A DNA stretch of 45,814 bases from Syntrophobacter sp. SbD2. GTDB taxonomy: Bacteria; Desulfobacterota; Binatia; UBA9968. The notes beneath the pieces are model-generated. The model made no database searches, had not been told where the DNA came from, and saw only the letters and a list, made by a program, of their open reading frames with translations. Each line of letters opens with the position of its first letter. Position 1 is the first letter of the stretch. The position numbers and the translations under genes were made by a program. The stretch covers positions 1-45,814 of the forward strand of contig CAMDBU010000025.1 of NCBI GenBank assembly GCA_945889495.1. Direction: 5' to 3'. Below are positions 1-8,041 of the stretch, one piece after another.

Positions 1-1
1 T

Positions 2-79
2 GTTTTGCTCTGTGGGTGCGACTACGTGACCAAGTCGCTGCTCATCGGCGCCGAGGACTCGATCGGAGAATATTTATGA
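2..79 (+). CDS. C-terminal end of an unidentified protein (partial)
   Basis: An open frame runs from the window edge to a TGA at 77-79 and gives about 25 residues ending in GAEDSIGEYL. The composition looks like real coding sequence, but the fragment is too short to assign to a family. Another frame through the same bases gives an arginine-rich, less natural peptide. The rest of the gene lies outside the window. Confidence 0.4.
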   Translation, partial: VLLCGCDYVTKSLLIGAEDSIGEYL

Positions 80-338
80 TCTCTCGTCACCGCCTCGCAC
101 TGATGCCTAGCGTTTTGTGAAAATCGGACTTCTACCACGGGCTGCTAGCTAACACCGCCGCCGGACCCTGTCAATTTTAAAATCCCGCGCCATGATTTGA
201 CATCGAAACGCGACAACGCGTAATTTCATCGAACCGGACGATCACTTAATTTAACAAAGAGTAAGCAGACAGGCGCCAAGACTCCGCTCCGACAACTCCT
301 TACTCCTAACTACTGACTCCTTACTCAAGCGAGCGACT
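80..338. other. Intergenic region upstream of the acyl-CoA ligase
   Basis: This 259 bp stretch has no convincing gene. It is more AT-rich than its surroundings and ends with a simple-sequence stretch of ACTCCTTACT/TGACTCC words at about 290-325, similar in style to the TTCTGAC tandem array near 12014. It probably holds the promoter of the ligase gene, but no clear -35/-10 pair could be picked out. Confidence 0.4.
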
Positions 339-1856
339 ATGAACATCGGCGAATCCCTCCCGCGCAACGCGCAACGTTATCCCAACAAACCGGCCATCGT
401 CGACGCCCAGCGCTCGGTAACCTACGGCGAACTGCACGAGCGCACCAACCGGCTGGCGGATTATTTTTTGCAACTCGGCGTCGGCAAGGGCGATCGTATC
501 GGTCTGTCCTGCGGCAGCCGCGCCGAGCATTTTGAAGCGCTGTTCGCGCTGGCCAAGATCGGCGCCGTGACGGTGCCCTACGATTACCACTGGAGCGCCC
601 AGGAATGCGCCGCCATGGTCGAGTTCTTCGCGCCCAAGGCGTTTATTTTGGAGGGACGCAAGGAAACCAAAGAGCTGGGCGCCATCCTGCGCCAGCACAT
701 GGCGCCGGCGAACGTGTTGGTGATCGCTGGCAGCGAGAACGTCGACGGCACGAGCTTCGAAGCCGCGCTGGCCAGCGGCAGCGCCAACGACCCGGAAATC
801 GTGGTCGCCAGCGCCGACACCTTCATACTGATGATCACGTCGGGCACCACCGGCTTTCCCAAGGCCTGCACCGTGAGCCATGAAGCTTACTCGCTACGCT
901 CGCTCAACTACGCCGTCACCCGCGGCACCAACGCCGACGACCGCTCGCTGATGCCGTTGCCGGTCCATTTCAACGCCGGCCGTGGCGCGGTGCTCGCGCT
1001 CCTCTACCTCGGCGGCACGGTGTTTATTCAGGAGCGATTCAACGAAGAGACTTATCTGCAAACCATCGAGCGCGAGAAGATCACCTTCTCGATCCTGGTG
1101 CCGACCTTGTGCGAGCGTTTGCTGCGCTACGACAAGCTGGCGCGGTACGATCTCTCGTCGCTCCAGTACGTCAGCATCACCAGTGGCCATCTGTCCTTGG
1201 CATCGGCGCGGCTATTTGGGGACAAAATCTGCCGCCGATTTTACGAAGCCTACGCTTCCACCGACTGCGGCCAGATCACCACCCTGTCGCCAGAAGACCG
1301 GGAGTTGAGCGGCGAAAGCGTCGGTAAACCGATTTGGTGCGTGCGCTTGAAGATCGCCGACGACGACGGCCGCGAAGTGGCGCAAGGGGAAGCCGGCGAG
1401 ATCTGCCTGCGCACACCGGTGGCCATCGACGGCTACTATCAGAACCCGCAAGCCACCGCGGAGTTTTTGCAAGACGGCTGGTGCCACACCGGCGACATCG
1501 GCTTTGTCGACGCCCAAGGCTACCTGACCATCTCCGGGCGCAAGAAAAACATGGTCAAGAGCGGCGGTATAAGTGTCTTTCCCGAGGAGATCGAAGACGC
1601 CCTGCGCCAACATCCATCGGTCTTCGACGTCGCCGTGGTGGGTTTCAAAAGCGCCCAGTGGGGCGAAGCGGTCAAAGCCTTCGTCGTGCTCAATCCCGGC
1701 GCCCGCGGCGACGCGGACAGCTTGATCCAATTCTGCAAGGAATCGCTGGCCGCCTATAAAGCACCCAAGGTCGTCGAGTTCGTCGCCAGCCTGCCGCGCA
1801 CCGCGATGGGGAAGATCGACCGGGGCAAACTAGCTGCGATCGATCAGCCAAAGTGA
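339..1856 (+). CDS. AMP-dependent acyl-CoA synthetase/ligase (class I adenylate-forming)
   Basis: A 505-residue ANL-superfamily enzyme that would activate a carboxylic acid with ATP to an acyl-adenylate and then form the CoA thioester in the cytoplasm. The phosphate-binding A3 motif ITSGTTGFPK is at about residues 166-175. A motif around HTGDIGFVDAQGYLTISGRKK (split here as HTGDIG near 384, followed by GRKKNMVKSGG) marks the hinge and A8 region, and the catalytic lysine of A10 is K492 in PRTAMGKIDRGK. Length is typical of the family. The A5 region reads YASTDCG rather than the usual YG.TE, which may affect acid specificity. The ATG at 339 is the first good start, with only a weak ribosome-binding site. 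The substrate is not predictable; a medium-chain or aromatic acid is plausible given the catabolic neighbourhood. Confidence 0.9.
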   Translation: MNIGESLPRNAQRYPNKPAIVDAQRSVTYGELHERTNRLADYFLQLGVGKGDRIGLSCGSRAEHFEALFALAKIGAVTVPYDYHWSAQECAAMVEFFAPKAFILEGRKETKELGAILRQHMAPANVLVIAGSENVDGTSFEAALASGSANDPEIVVASADTFILMITSGTTGFPKACTVSHEAYSLRSLNYAVTRGTNADDRSLMPLPVHFNAGRGAVLALLYLGGTVFIQERFNEETYLQTIEREKITFSILVPTLCERLLRYDKLARYDLSSLQYVSITSGHLSLASARLFGDKICRRFYEAYASTDCGQITTLSPEDRELSGESVGKPIWCVRLKIADDDGREVAQGEAGEICLRTPVAIDGYYQNPQATAEFLQDGWCHTGDIGFVDAQGYLTISGRKKNMVKSGGISVFPEEIEDALRQHPSVFDVAVVGFKSAQWGEAVKAFVVLNPGARGDADSLIQFCKESLAAYKAPKVVEFVASLPRTAMGKIDRGKLAAIDQPK

Positions 1857-1869
1857 AATACGTTCGGTC

Positions 1870-1961
1870 AAAAGATTTTAACCACGAAAAACACGAACGG
1901 CACGAAAAGGGGAATCCGAGCTTTCGTGTGTTTCGTGTTTTTCGTGGTTAAAAAATCTTTT
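1870..1961. repeat. Palindromic intergenic repeat, family A (CCACGAAAAACACGAA), copy 1
   Basis: Arms reading AAAGATTTTAACCACGAA and TTCGTGGTTAAAAAATCTTT are near-perfect inverse complements flanking a partly palindromic centre with CACGAA words. Two further copies occur at 2512-2594 and 5803-5869. It lies just after the ligase gene and could form a long hairpin in RNA. Confidence 0.8.
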
Positions 1962-2056
1962 CCGACATCCCCACCACCGCCCGTTTGACTCGCCCCGCCA
2001 TTGGCGATAAAAGCCCACCTGTCCGACTCAACCATCGACACAAAGGGGAACTCACC

Positions 2057-2488
2057 ATGTTCGCTCCATCAACGCACCAACGTTTGCGGCGCTTTGCCGC
2101 GGCGGCTGTCGCTCTGATCCTCGCCGGCGGCTTGGCCGCTTCGCTGGCCTTGGCAAGGGTTGTCTTAAACACCATCGACTCCGTCGCGGTGGTGGCCGAC
2201 CACGGCCGCCATCTGATCGTCACCGGGCCAATCAACTGCACGGCGGGGGAGCGCGCCTATCTGCGCGTCACCGTGACCCAGCGCAGCACCGGCGCGGTGG
2301 CCGAGGGCAGCAGCTTCGTCACCTGCTCCGGCATCATCCAACAATGGGAAGTCCACGCCGTGAGCCAGGGCGCGGCGAGCTTCGTCCCCGGCGCCGCCAC
2401 GGCGGTGGGACTAGGCAGCATCGGCCTGCGCGGCCAAGTCAACGACGCGCACCAGTGGCTGGTCAACGTCACGCTGGTGGCGGAGTGA
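2057..2488 (+). CDS. Small exported protein of unknown function
   Basis: A 143-residue protein. The chosen ATG at 2057 is preceded by AAGGGGAA and starts a peptide with basic residues (HQRLRR) followed by a hydrophobic stretch ending SLALA at about residues 31-35, a typical Sec signal peptide. The mature part (about 108 residues) is beta-rich and carries two cysteines, in INCTAG and FVTCSG, that could form a disulfide. No family was recognised. It stands alone between two palindromic repeats, so its partners are unknown. An upstream in-frame start at 1985 would put 24 extra residues before the signal and was rejected. Confidence 0.65.
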   Translation: MFAPSTHQRLRRFAAAAVALILAGGLAASLALARVVLNTIDSVAVVADHGRHLIVTGPINCTAGERAYLRVTVTQRSTGAVAEGSSFVTCSGIIQQWEVHAVSQGAASFVPGAATAVGLGSIGLRGQVNDAHQWLVNVTLVAE

Positions 2489-2511
2489 GCGACAGTCGGG
2501 AAGAAGAATGC

Positions 2512-2594
2512 AACCACGAAAAGCACGAAAGCCTCGAAAAGGGGAATCCGAACTTTCGTGTGTTTCGTGTTTTTCGTGGTTAAAAAATCTTTTC
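2512..2594. repeat. Palindromic intergenic repeat, family A, copy 2
   Basis: Arms AACCACGAAAAGCACGAAAG and TTCGTGTTTTTCGTGGTTAA are inverse complements. The copy shares the inner AAAGGGGAATCCGA and the trailing AAAAAATCTTTTCCGA with copy 1, so the two are clearly the same element. Confidence 0.8.
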
Positions 2595-2601
2595 CGATTG
2601 A

Positions 2602-2768
2602 GTTCGGACTCGGATGATCTCTCGCCAAGGCGCAAAGACGCTAAGGTAGAAAACCGAAGATCTATCATTTCGCGCACCAGTGAGATCTTCCGTCGTTTCC
2701 ATCCCTTCCGGATGACAGGCCCTTGGCCTGTCACTTAGCGCCTTTGCGCCTTTGCGGGAGATAATCCG
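2602..2768. repeat. Palindromic repeat, family B (CGCAAAG / CTTTGCG), copy 1 with internal insert
   Basis: The left part CTCTCGCCAAGGCGCAAAGACGC pairs in outline with the right part GCGCCTTTGCGCCTTTGCGG. Between them are about 90 bp that include a separate hairpin, GACAGGCC/GGCCTGTC, at 2714-2732. The outer words TTCGGACTCGGA and ATAATCCGA also border the second copy near 40914-41020. With the family A copy it fills the 354 bp gap before the next gene, and no coding sequence is seen there. Confidence 0.65.
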
Positions 2769-2842
2769 AAAAGAAGTTTCATTTGACCACTTCACCTTCG
2801 CCTTGGTAGAAGAACTTACTCACAGCGAACAGGAGAACCACC

Positions 2843-3973
2843 ATGAGCGAAGGAAAAGCGCCGCAATTCGGCATCAGCAAGAACGTCAAACTAGTCGGCC
2901 GCACCGACATCGCCGGCGGCGGCCAGGTGGTGGTTGAGAACGGCTACGCCTACGTCGGCCATATGGACCCGCCCCATGGCACGACTATCCTCGACGTCAA
3001 AGATCCGAAACATCCTAAAATCATCGCCGAGATCAAAATCCCCGAGGGCATTCACTCGCACAAGGTCCGCGTCAGCGGCGATGTCATGCTGGTGAATCTG
3101 GAACGCTACCGCGGCAAGGAGCGGCCGGCGACGGGACTGAAAATTTACGACATCTCGAACAAAACCCAGCCGCGCGAGATCGCCTTCATCGAAACCCAAG
3201 GCGGCGTGCACCGCTTCACCTTCGACGGCCGTTACGCCTATCTTTCCGTCCACGTCGACGGCTACATCGGCCGCATCCCGATCATCTACGACCTCAAGGA
3301 CCCGGCCAAGCCGGTGGAAGTCGGCCGCTGGTGGATGCCTGGCCAATGGCTCGCCGGCGGTGAAACACCCAACTGGGAAGGCACGGCCCATCAGTGCCAC
3401 CATCCGATCCGCTACGGCAACCGGCTTTACGTCAGCTATTGGCATGGCGGTTTCGTGATTCTCGACATCGCCGATATGGCGAAACCGAAATTCATCAGCG
3501 GCCTCAACTGGTCGCCAACCTACCCCTCGCCGATTCACACGACCTTACCGATCCCATGGAAGCTCGCCGGCCGTGACATGATGGTGGTATGCGACGAGGA
3601 AGCCGGCAAGCGCGCGCCGACGCCGCCGGCGTTCATGTGGATGGTCGACATCACCTACGAGAAACAGCCGGTGTCGGTGTCGACCTTCAACCCCGACGGC
3701 GCCTGGGACATCGCACCCGGCCATCAATACGGCGCGCACCAGCCCGCCGAGCAAATCTACGACAACAAAATGTTCGTCACCTGGTTCAGCGGCGGCTTGC
3801 GCGTGGTCGACATTTCCAATCCCTATAGCTTGAAAGAACTGGGCTACTATGTGCCCAGCCCCGGCCGCGGGCAAAAGACCGTGAAAAGCAACGACGTCTA
3901 TCGCGACAAAGACGGCCTGGTGTACTTGATCGACCGGCTGGATGGTTTGGAGATTGTTGAGTACCAGGGCTGA
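2843..3973 (+). CDS. LVIVD-repeat beta-propeller protein
   Basis: A 376-residue protein built from repeated strands of the type 'YAYVGHMD...TTILDVKDPKHP', 'GLKIYDISNKTQP', 'PIIYDLKDPAKP', 'GFVILDIADMAKP' and 'GLRVVDISNPYS'. These are the hallmarks of LVIVD propeller blades. No signal peptide is evident at the ATG at 2843 (preceded by ACAGGAGAACCACC), so it is predicted to be cytoplasmic or exported by an unrecognised route. Histidine-rich loops (GIHSHK, TAHQCHHP, GHQYGAHQP) could bind a metal. LVIVD proteins are usually of unknown function; some relatives resemble selenium-binding or choice-of-anchor proteins. The last residues, about IDRLDGLEIVEYQG, close the propeller. Confidence 0.8.
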   Translation: MSEGKAPQFGISKNVKLVGRTDIAGGGQVVVENGYAYVGHMDPPHGTTILDVKDPKHPKIIAEIKIPEGIHSHKVRVSGDVMLVNLERYRGKERPATGLKIYDISNKTQPREIAFIETQGGVHRFTFDGRYAYLSVHVDGYIGRIPIIYDLKDPAKPVEVGRWWMPGQWLAGGETPNWEGTAHQCHHPIRYGNRLYVSYWHGGFVILDIADMAKPKFISGLNWSPTYPSPIHTTLPIPWKLAGRDMMVVCDEEAGKRAPTPPAFMWMVDITYEKQPVSVSTFNPDGAWDIAPGHQYGAHQPAEQIYDNKMFVTWFSGGLRVVDISNPYSLKELGYYVPSPGRGQKTVKSNDVYRDKDGLVYLIDRLDGLEIVEYQG

Positions 3974-4163
3974 CCGAAGCGATGGCATTGGCTCCATCGG
4001 TGCGCCGGAGTCGCCGCCGTGGCGCCCAGATAGCGTCTTGAGATTCCGACTCTCCAGGTTTATGGTCAGGGAAGTTCATGGCATCGCAGCTACAGCTCTT
4101 GCGCGTATGACTTTTGCCGGCGAGGATAAGGCTGGCAGCTGACGATGCCGCAGGCGTTCAGCC

Positions 4164-5756
4164 GTGACCAAGACATTCGCCACCATCGGCAAGACCTCGA
4201 CGGAAGCCGTCGATAACAATCAACCCGTCTGGGTATTGGTGCCGGAGACCGTTCAGTCCGCGGTGGTCTCGACTTACTCCCGCCAACTTCATGCCGGCGT
4301 GAAAGTGCTGGTGCGCCTTGGCAGCGCTGGAAATATCGTCGATGCGCAGTCACGGACTCCATCGCGCCAAGACGGCGCTGCATCGTACGATGCGACCGGT
4401 GAACTGACAGCAGCGCTGCGCCGCCAGATCGATGCCATGGCGGGCAATCCATGCAAACGGACCCAGCTTTTCATCTCCCGCCTATCCGCGCTGCGTCTGA
4501 TTCGGCCACCGCTCTATCCGGTCATGGAAAAGTTGCGAGCGTTGGCGCCGTTGACCAGCAAAGACCTAACACCGCTGATCAACATTCTCTGCGCCGCACT
4601 ACGAAGAAACGCCGCGGTGCCGTCCGGCTACCAACGCAAGCTGCGAAACTATATTCAAACCGGCGCCTACGACGGCGAATTCATGCTATGGCTGGCGCTC
4701 TGCGCCGATCCAATATTCGCGCTCCAGCTCTGGCACGACAGCCTCGCCAGCCAATTGCCGCGCAGCACGGAAAAAATTCCCGCGCCGGATCGATCCACGC
4801 GAGCACGCAGTTTGCTGCGCACTGTGGATCATTTACGAGCCGGGCTGCCATGCGACAACGAAGCTTGCAGCACCGACGATCATGCTTGGCTCGCCGACCT
4901 GGTCGGCTGCGAACCGCAGGCACGGTTCTTCGCCGCCGTCGAGGATATCCACCAGGGCATCAATAGAAACGGCTGTTTAGTTTTCGATCGATCGAAGAGT
5001 TTTAACTATTTCGGCGAGAGCGCGCCGAGATTCTTGACCCTCGACAAGTTATCGCGCACCATCACCGCGCTGGACCGAGCCTTGTCGCACTTGACCGTAG
5101 TCTTCGCCGACGACGACGATGAAATGCGCCGGTTATGCGACGGACATCTAGTCCACTCGGGACTACTGATTCGCGGCTTAGTCGGCGAATGCGAAGCGAT
5201 CAAAACCCTCTACCCGTGGCACGCCGTGGCGATCCCCAATCGCGCCGAGCTGAGCCAAGCACTGATTGGCAAAGTGCGCGCAGCCTACCACGACGGCTCC
5301 CTAGCGCGCGTCGGCGCCGGCCATTACGGCCTGTCCGCCGATCACATGGCCAAGGGTATCGGGCGAGCAATCGCGGTTCTGCAACGGCTCATGCCGCTGG
5401 TACCGATAGAGGTTCATCGACTGGCCGATGCCATCGAGACCCGCGTGCGCTTGGGCAAAATCGCAGAAAAGCTGCACGGATCGAGCGACCGGCAGCAGGC
5501 CGCCGTGATCGAGGTCGCCATCCAAGCCCAGGCTCAGCGCCAGCAACAGCTCGGCAAAACCTTGAAAGCGGACTTTCGCGTCGATCCATCCAGACTCTTC
5601 TACATCGACGACTTACTCATCGAGCGCATCAAAGCGCTGTTCGGCGGCGAACTGGCAGTCCTGCGCACCGTCCTAGCTCCCTACATCGAGCGTCACAAAG
5701 CCGCCAAGCAAGCCAAAGCCACACAGGCCAACTCTGGCTTGGCGATCAAGAGCTGA
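4164..5756 (+). CDS. Unrecognised 530-residue cytoplasmic protein
   Basis: A long, clearly coding frame beginning at a GTG with no good ribosome-binding site; the first in-frame ATG is about 90 codons further in, so the start is uncertain. The protein is soluble, mostly helical, and has no signal or membrane segment. There are Asp/His-rich patches (DDDDEMRRLCDGH around 315-330) and a Gln-rich helix (QAQAQRQQQLG) near 455-470. The C terminus is lysine- and alanine-rich. No domain was recognised; a helical repeat or scaffold role is possible but unsupported. It is isolated between repeats and the toxin-antitoxin region. Confidence 0.7.
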   Translation: MTKTFATIGKTSTEAVDNNQPVWVLVPETVQSAVVSTYSRQLHAGVKVLVRLGSAGNIVDAQSRTPSRQDGAASYDATGELTAALRRQIDAMAGNPCKRTQLFISRLSALRLIRPPLYPVMEKLRALAPLTSKDLTPLINILCAALRRNAAVPSGYQRKLRNYIQTGAYDGEFMLWLALCADPIFALQLWHDSLASQLPRSTEKIPAPDRSTRARSLLRTVDHLRAGLPCDNEACSTDDHAWLADLVGCEPQARFFAAVEDIHQGINRNGCLVFDRSKSFNYFGESAPRFLTLDKLSRTITALDRALSHLTVVFADDDDEMRRLCDGHLVHSGLLIRGLVGECEAIKTLYPWHAVAIPNRAELSQALIGKVRAAYHDGSLARVGAGHYGLSADHMAKGIGRAIAVLQRLMPLVPIEVHRLADAIETRVRLGKIAEKLHGSSDRQQAAVIEVAIQAQAQRQQQLGKTLKADFRVDPSRLFYIDDLLIERIKALFGGELAVLRTVLAPYIERHKAAKQAKATQANSGLAIKS

Positions 5757-5802
5757 CACTGCACTTTTGCGAGAGAACATCCGAATCCGAAATTGTCGGA
5801 GA

Positions 5803-5869
5803 CAGATTTTAACCACGAAAAGCACGAAAGTTCGGGAAACCCTTACCGTGTGTTTTGTGGTTAAAGTCT
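5803..5869. repeat. Palindromic intergenic repeat, family A, copy 3 (short)
   Basis: The arms TTTTAACCACGAAAAGCACG and GTGTTTTGTGGTTAAA again match copies 1 and 2, with a shorter centre. It is preceded by TTTTGCGAGAGAACATCCGA, resembling the right end of family B, so the two families seem to occur next to each other here as they do near 2600. Confidence 0.65.
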
Positions 5870-5911
5870 CTTGGGCGAATCGGGTTGCATCATCACTTGA
5901 ACCTGCGCCAT

Positions 5912-5994
5912 TCACGGTAGGCCGAAAACAATCAACTGATCCGTCACCGCACCCGCTCCCGGCTTCAACGGTCCCGCGGCGAACCGCAACCGGA
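5912..5994 (-). pseudogene. Remnant of a Kelch gene 3' end
   Basis: Read on the minus strand, this stretch encodes AAGPLKPGAGAVTDQLIVFG followed by LP and a TGA at 5914-5912. The intact Kelch gene at 6981-7940 ends AAGSLKPGSGAVTDQLIVFS, then MP and stop; 18 of 22 residues agree. At DNA level a 20 bp core is identical and the aligned 75 bp are roughly 80% identical. Nothing of the rest of a Kelch gene is present upstream of this tail, so it is a truncated paralogue or a displaced gene end. It lies directly beside the toxin-antitoxin pair. Confidence 0.8.
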
Positions 5995-6065
5995 TCCCAA
6001 TCGGAGCATGATCGATTAGGAGTCTAACTTTCCCGCCGTCGCTCGCACTCGCTGAGTTCGTCAGG

Positions 6066-6437
6066 TCATTTCTGTGTAATGGGGAGTATGCGTACGCGAG
6101 AACGCGCTTCGTCGACAGTCACCAGTGCGCCCTCTTCAAGGGCTGGTGCATGTTCGCCCAGAGCAGCAACCACTATGGGCTCCAGGTGTGGGGGCGAAAC
6201 GTCTTGCGTGCGAACCTGGAAAACGCTCGGTCCCTGCGCACCGGTGGCCGCGAGTATCGCACCGAAGTCCAGGTCGTGGGTGAACACCACATACGCAGAC
6301 GCCTTCGCCCACGCCATCGACGCCGCATCGGGCGCCCGTGGATTACCTACGCTCGACCAATGCGCGGCGTCCCAACCATGGCGCTGAAGCACAGCCACCC
6401 AGTCGGGGGACAGGTTCATGTCGATCACCAGTTTCAC
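6066..6437 (-). CDS. DUF5615-type PIN-like toxin
   Basis: A 123-residue protein beginning (GTG) MKLVIDMNLSP, the typical start of PIN-like DUF5615 proteins, with acidic residues D6 and D55/D57 (THDLDFG) in the places expected for a metal-dependent RNase site. The GTG start at 6437 overlaps the TGA of the preceding DUF433 gene by 4 bp, which fixes it; a longer frame would add an arginine-rich stretch and is rejected. In known pairs the DUF433 protein is the presumed antitoxin and this protein the toxin. Toxic activity is inferred from the family and the pairing. Confidence 0.82.
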   Translation of the reverse strand: MKLVIDMNLSPDWVAVLQRHGWDAAHWSSVGNPRAPDAASMAWAKASAYVVFTHDLDFGAILAATGAQGPSVFQVRTQDVSPPHLEPIVVAALGEHAPALEEGALVTVDEARSRVRILPITQK

Positions 6438-6664
6438 GACACCACGAGCGGCACCTCGACCTCTTCGACGCGCCACGCAGCATAGGAGAGCGCTTCGCGA
6501 ATGTCGTCGGGTTCAAGATAGGGATACAAACGCAAAATGTCTTCGTTCGTGTGCGCACTCGCAACCAGCCCAACTATCGTTCCGACGGTGACCCGCATCC
6601 CTCGGATGCAGGGCTTGCCGCCCATAACGCCGGAATCGACGGTAATGCGTGTTAGTCCGGTCAT
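6434..6664 (-). CDS. DUF433 antitoxin
   Basis: A 76-residue protein with the DUF433 pattern: RITVDSGVMGGKPCIRGMRV, then VGTIVGLVASAHTNEDILRL, YPYLEPDDIREALSYAAW. The N-terminal part is predicted to be a winged-helix-like DNA-binding or toxin-binding fold. A good ribosome-binding site (CGGAGG) precedes the ATG at 6664. It is co-transcribed and translationally coupled with the DUF5615 toxin gene. The operon would be expected to repress its own promoter, which should lie upstream of 6664 or of the small frame at 6826. Confidence 0.88.
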   Translation of the reverse strand: MTGLTRITVDSGVMGGKPCIRGMRVTVGTIVGLVASAHTNEDILRLYPYLEPDDIREALSYAAWRVEEVEVPLVVS

Positions 6665-6685
6665 ATCGAGCCTCCGATGTAACTC

Positions 6686-6826
6686 TCATACCACGTTCGT
6701 CACGCCAGGCCCATCGGCGATAACGCCGTAGTATCGACCATTGAGTACACGGACCAGTATATTGCGATTCGCGACTCGCACCATTGCAACGAATTCTTGC
6801 TTTGTGGCCACTGAGTTATCAGTCAT
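6686..6826 (-). CDS. Possible 46-residue protein upstream of the antitoxin
   Basis: A short frame starting ATGACTGATAACTCAGTGGC and ending 21 bp before the antitoxin start, on the same strand. It encodes MTDNSVATKQEF, a basic VRVANRNILVRVL segment and GRYYGVIADGPG. The composition looks like a real protein, and the open frame continues some codons upstream of the ATG to an in-frame TGA. The ribosome-binding site is weak. It may be a third member of the operon or the end of a decayed gene. Confidence 0.4.
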   Translation of the reverse strand: MTDNSVATKQEFVAMVRVANRNILVRVLNGRYYGVIADGPGVTNVV

Positions 6827-6980
6827 TTCACGCCGACGAATATCCCAATGTACCCGGTCCGTATGTCACAAGAATACCTGAGAGCGCCAACAAAGTTCTT
6901 TCCATCAATTGGCGGTGCGCCAGTTTCACGACGTCGAAGAGTCCGAGTTCATGAGTTGGGCTGCTTCGTCACTCGCCGCT
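6827..6980. other. Intergenic stretch between the toxin-antitoxin operon and Kelch gene
   Basis: About 150 bp with no complete gene. On the minus strand a short open stretch reads GAPPIDGKNFVGALRYSCDI and ends in a TGA that overlaps the ATG at 6826; it may be the decayed end of another gene. The promoter of the toxin-antitoxin operon may lie here. Confidence 0.3.
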
Positions 6981-7940
6981 TCACGGCATACTAAACACGA
7001 TCAACTGATCCGTCACCGCGCCCGATCCCGGCTTCAAGGAACCGGCGGCGAGGTAAACTTTGTCGCCGGCGGTTGCGGCGGCGGTGGCGTGTCTACCACC
7101 GGGCATGGGCGCGAGGGTCTGCCAGCTATTGGTTTTCGGATCGTAGGCTTCGTTTTCGGCAAAGGTGTCGGGGGCGAGTTCACCGCCCAGCACTAGGAAC
7201 AGGCCCTTATAAAATGTGCCCGCCAGCCCGCTACGCGGCGTTAGCATGGGCGGTCCCGGGCTCCAGATGTCGGTCTTCGGATCGTAGATATCCATCATGT
7301 TGGTGCGGTCCGCGGTCGCTCCGAAGCGGCCGCCGGCGAAGTAAATCTTTCCCTCGGCGGCGGTGACGTCGGCGTGATCGCGCGCTTTCGGGAGCGGCGC
7401 TAACTCCTTCCACGCATTAGTCGCGGGATCGTACACTTCGTGGGTCGCCACCGTGCTGCCGTCGGGCGCCCGCCCACCGATGGCGTGAATCTTGCCATCG
7501 AACTCAGCCACGCCGACCGAGCCGCGGCCGGACTTCATGGGCGCGAGAATACGCCAGGTGTCGAGCACCGGGTCATATTCGAATGCGGTGTTTTGCCCGT
7601 CCTTGTGCGTGCCGCCACCGACAAATCCGCCGATGGCGTAAATCTTCCCCTTCACGACCACGGCGCCGATGTGGTCGAGGGAGCGCGGCACCGGCGCGCG
7701 TGGGCGCCAGGTATCTTTAGCCGGATCGTATTCAAGATGATAAGGACCGGTAAAACCGAGCACGCTGCCGCCGATGACGTGAATCTTGCCACCGACCGCC
7801 GCCACCGCGACCTCGTTGAGTCGCGCCGGCACCGGTGCCTTCGTAGTCCAACTGCCCGGCGATTGCGCGAACCCAGTCGCAGCGACAAACATGACGGCAA
7901 GCCCAGCGAAGGCTAGAATTTTCAATATTTTGATTTGCAT
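6981..7940 (-). CDS. Exported Kelch-repeat beta-propeller protein
   Basis: A 319-residue protein with a signal peptide (MQIKILKILAFAGLAVMFVA, cleavage near GFAQ at about 25) and five to six Kelch blades. Blades are recognised by repeats of the type KIHVIGG, YDPAKDTW, KIYAIGGF, YDPVLDTW, KIHAIGGR, YDPATNAW, KIYFAGGR, YDPKTDIW and YDPKTNSW, spaced about 50 residues apart. The ATG is preceded by GAGGACATC. Kelch propellers bind partners or glycans, and some are sialate mutarotases; the precise role is not visible. A second, truncated copy of the 3' end lies at 5912-5994. Confidence 0.9.
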   Translation of the reverse strand: MQIKILKILAFAGLAVMFVAATGFAQSPGSWTTKAPVPARLNEVAVAAVGGKIHVIGGSVLGFTGPYHLEYDPAKDTWRPRAPVPRSLDHIGAVVVKGKIYAIGGFVGGGTHKDGQNTAFEYDPVLDTWRILAPMKSGRGSVGVAEFDGKIHAIGGRAPDGSTVATHEVYDPATNAWKELAPLPKARDHADVTAAEGKIYFAGGRFGATADRTNMMDIYDPKTDIWSPGPPMLTPRSGLAGTFYKGLFLVLGGELAPDTFAENEAYDPKTNSWQTLAPMPGGRHATAAATAGDKVYLAAGSLKPGSGAVTDQLIVFSMP

Positions 7941-8041
7941 GATGTCCTCGCGCTTCCTGTAATCAATATTCCAATTTCCGCACTCTGTGATCTCCGTGCG
8001 CTCCCTAGAAAATACAAATGAGCCGGCAGGTCTCCTTTATT

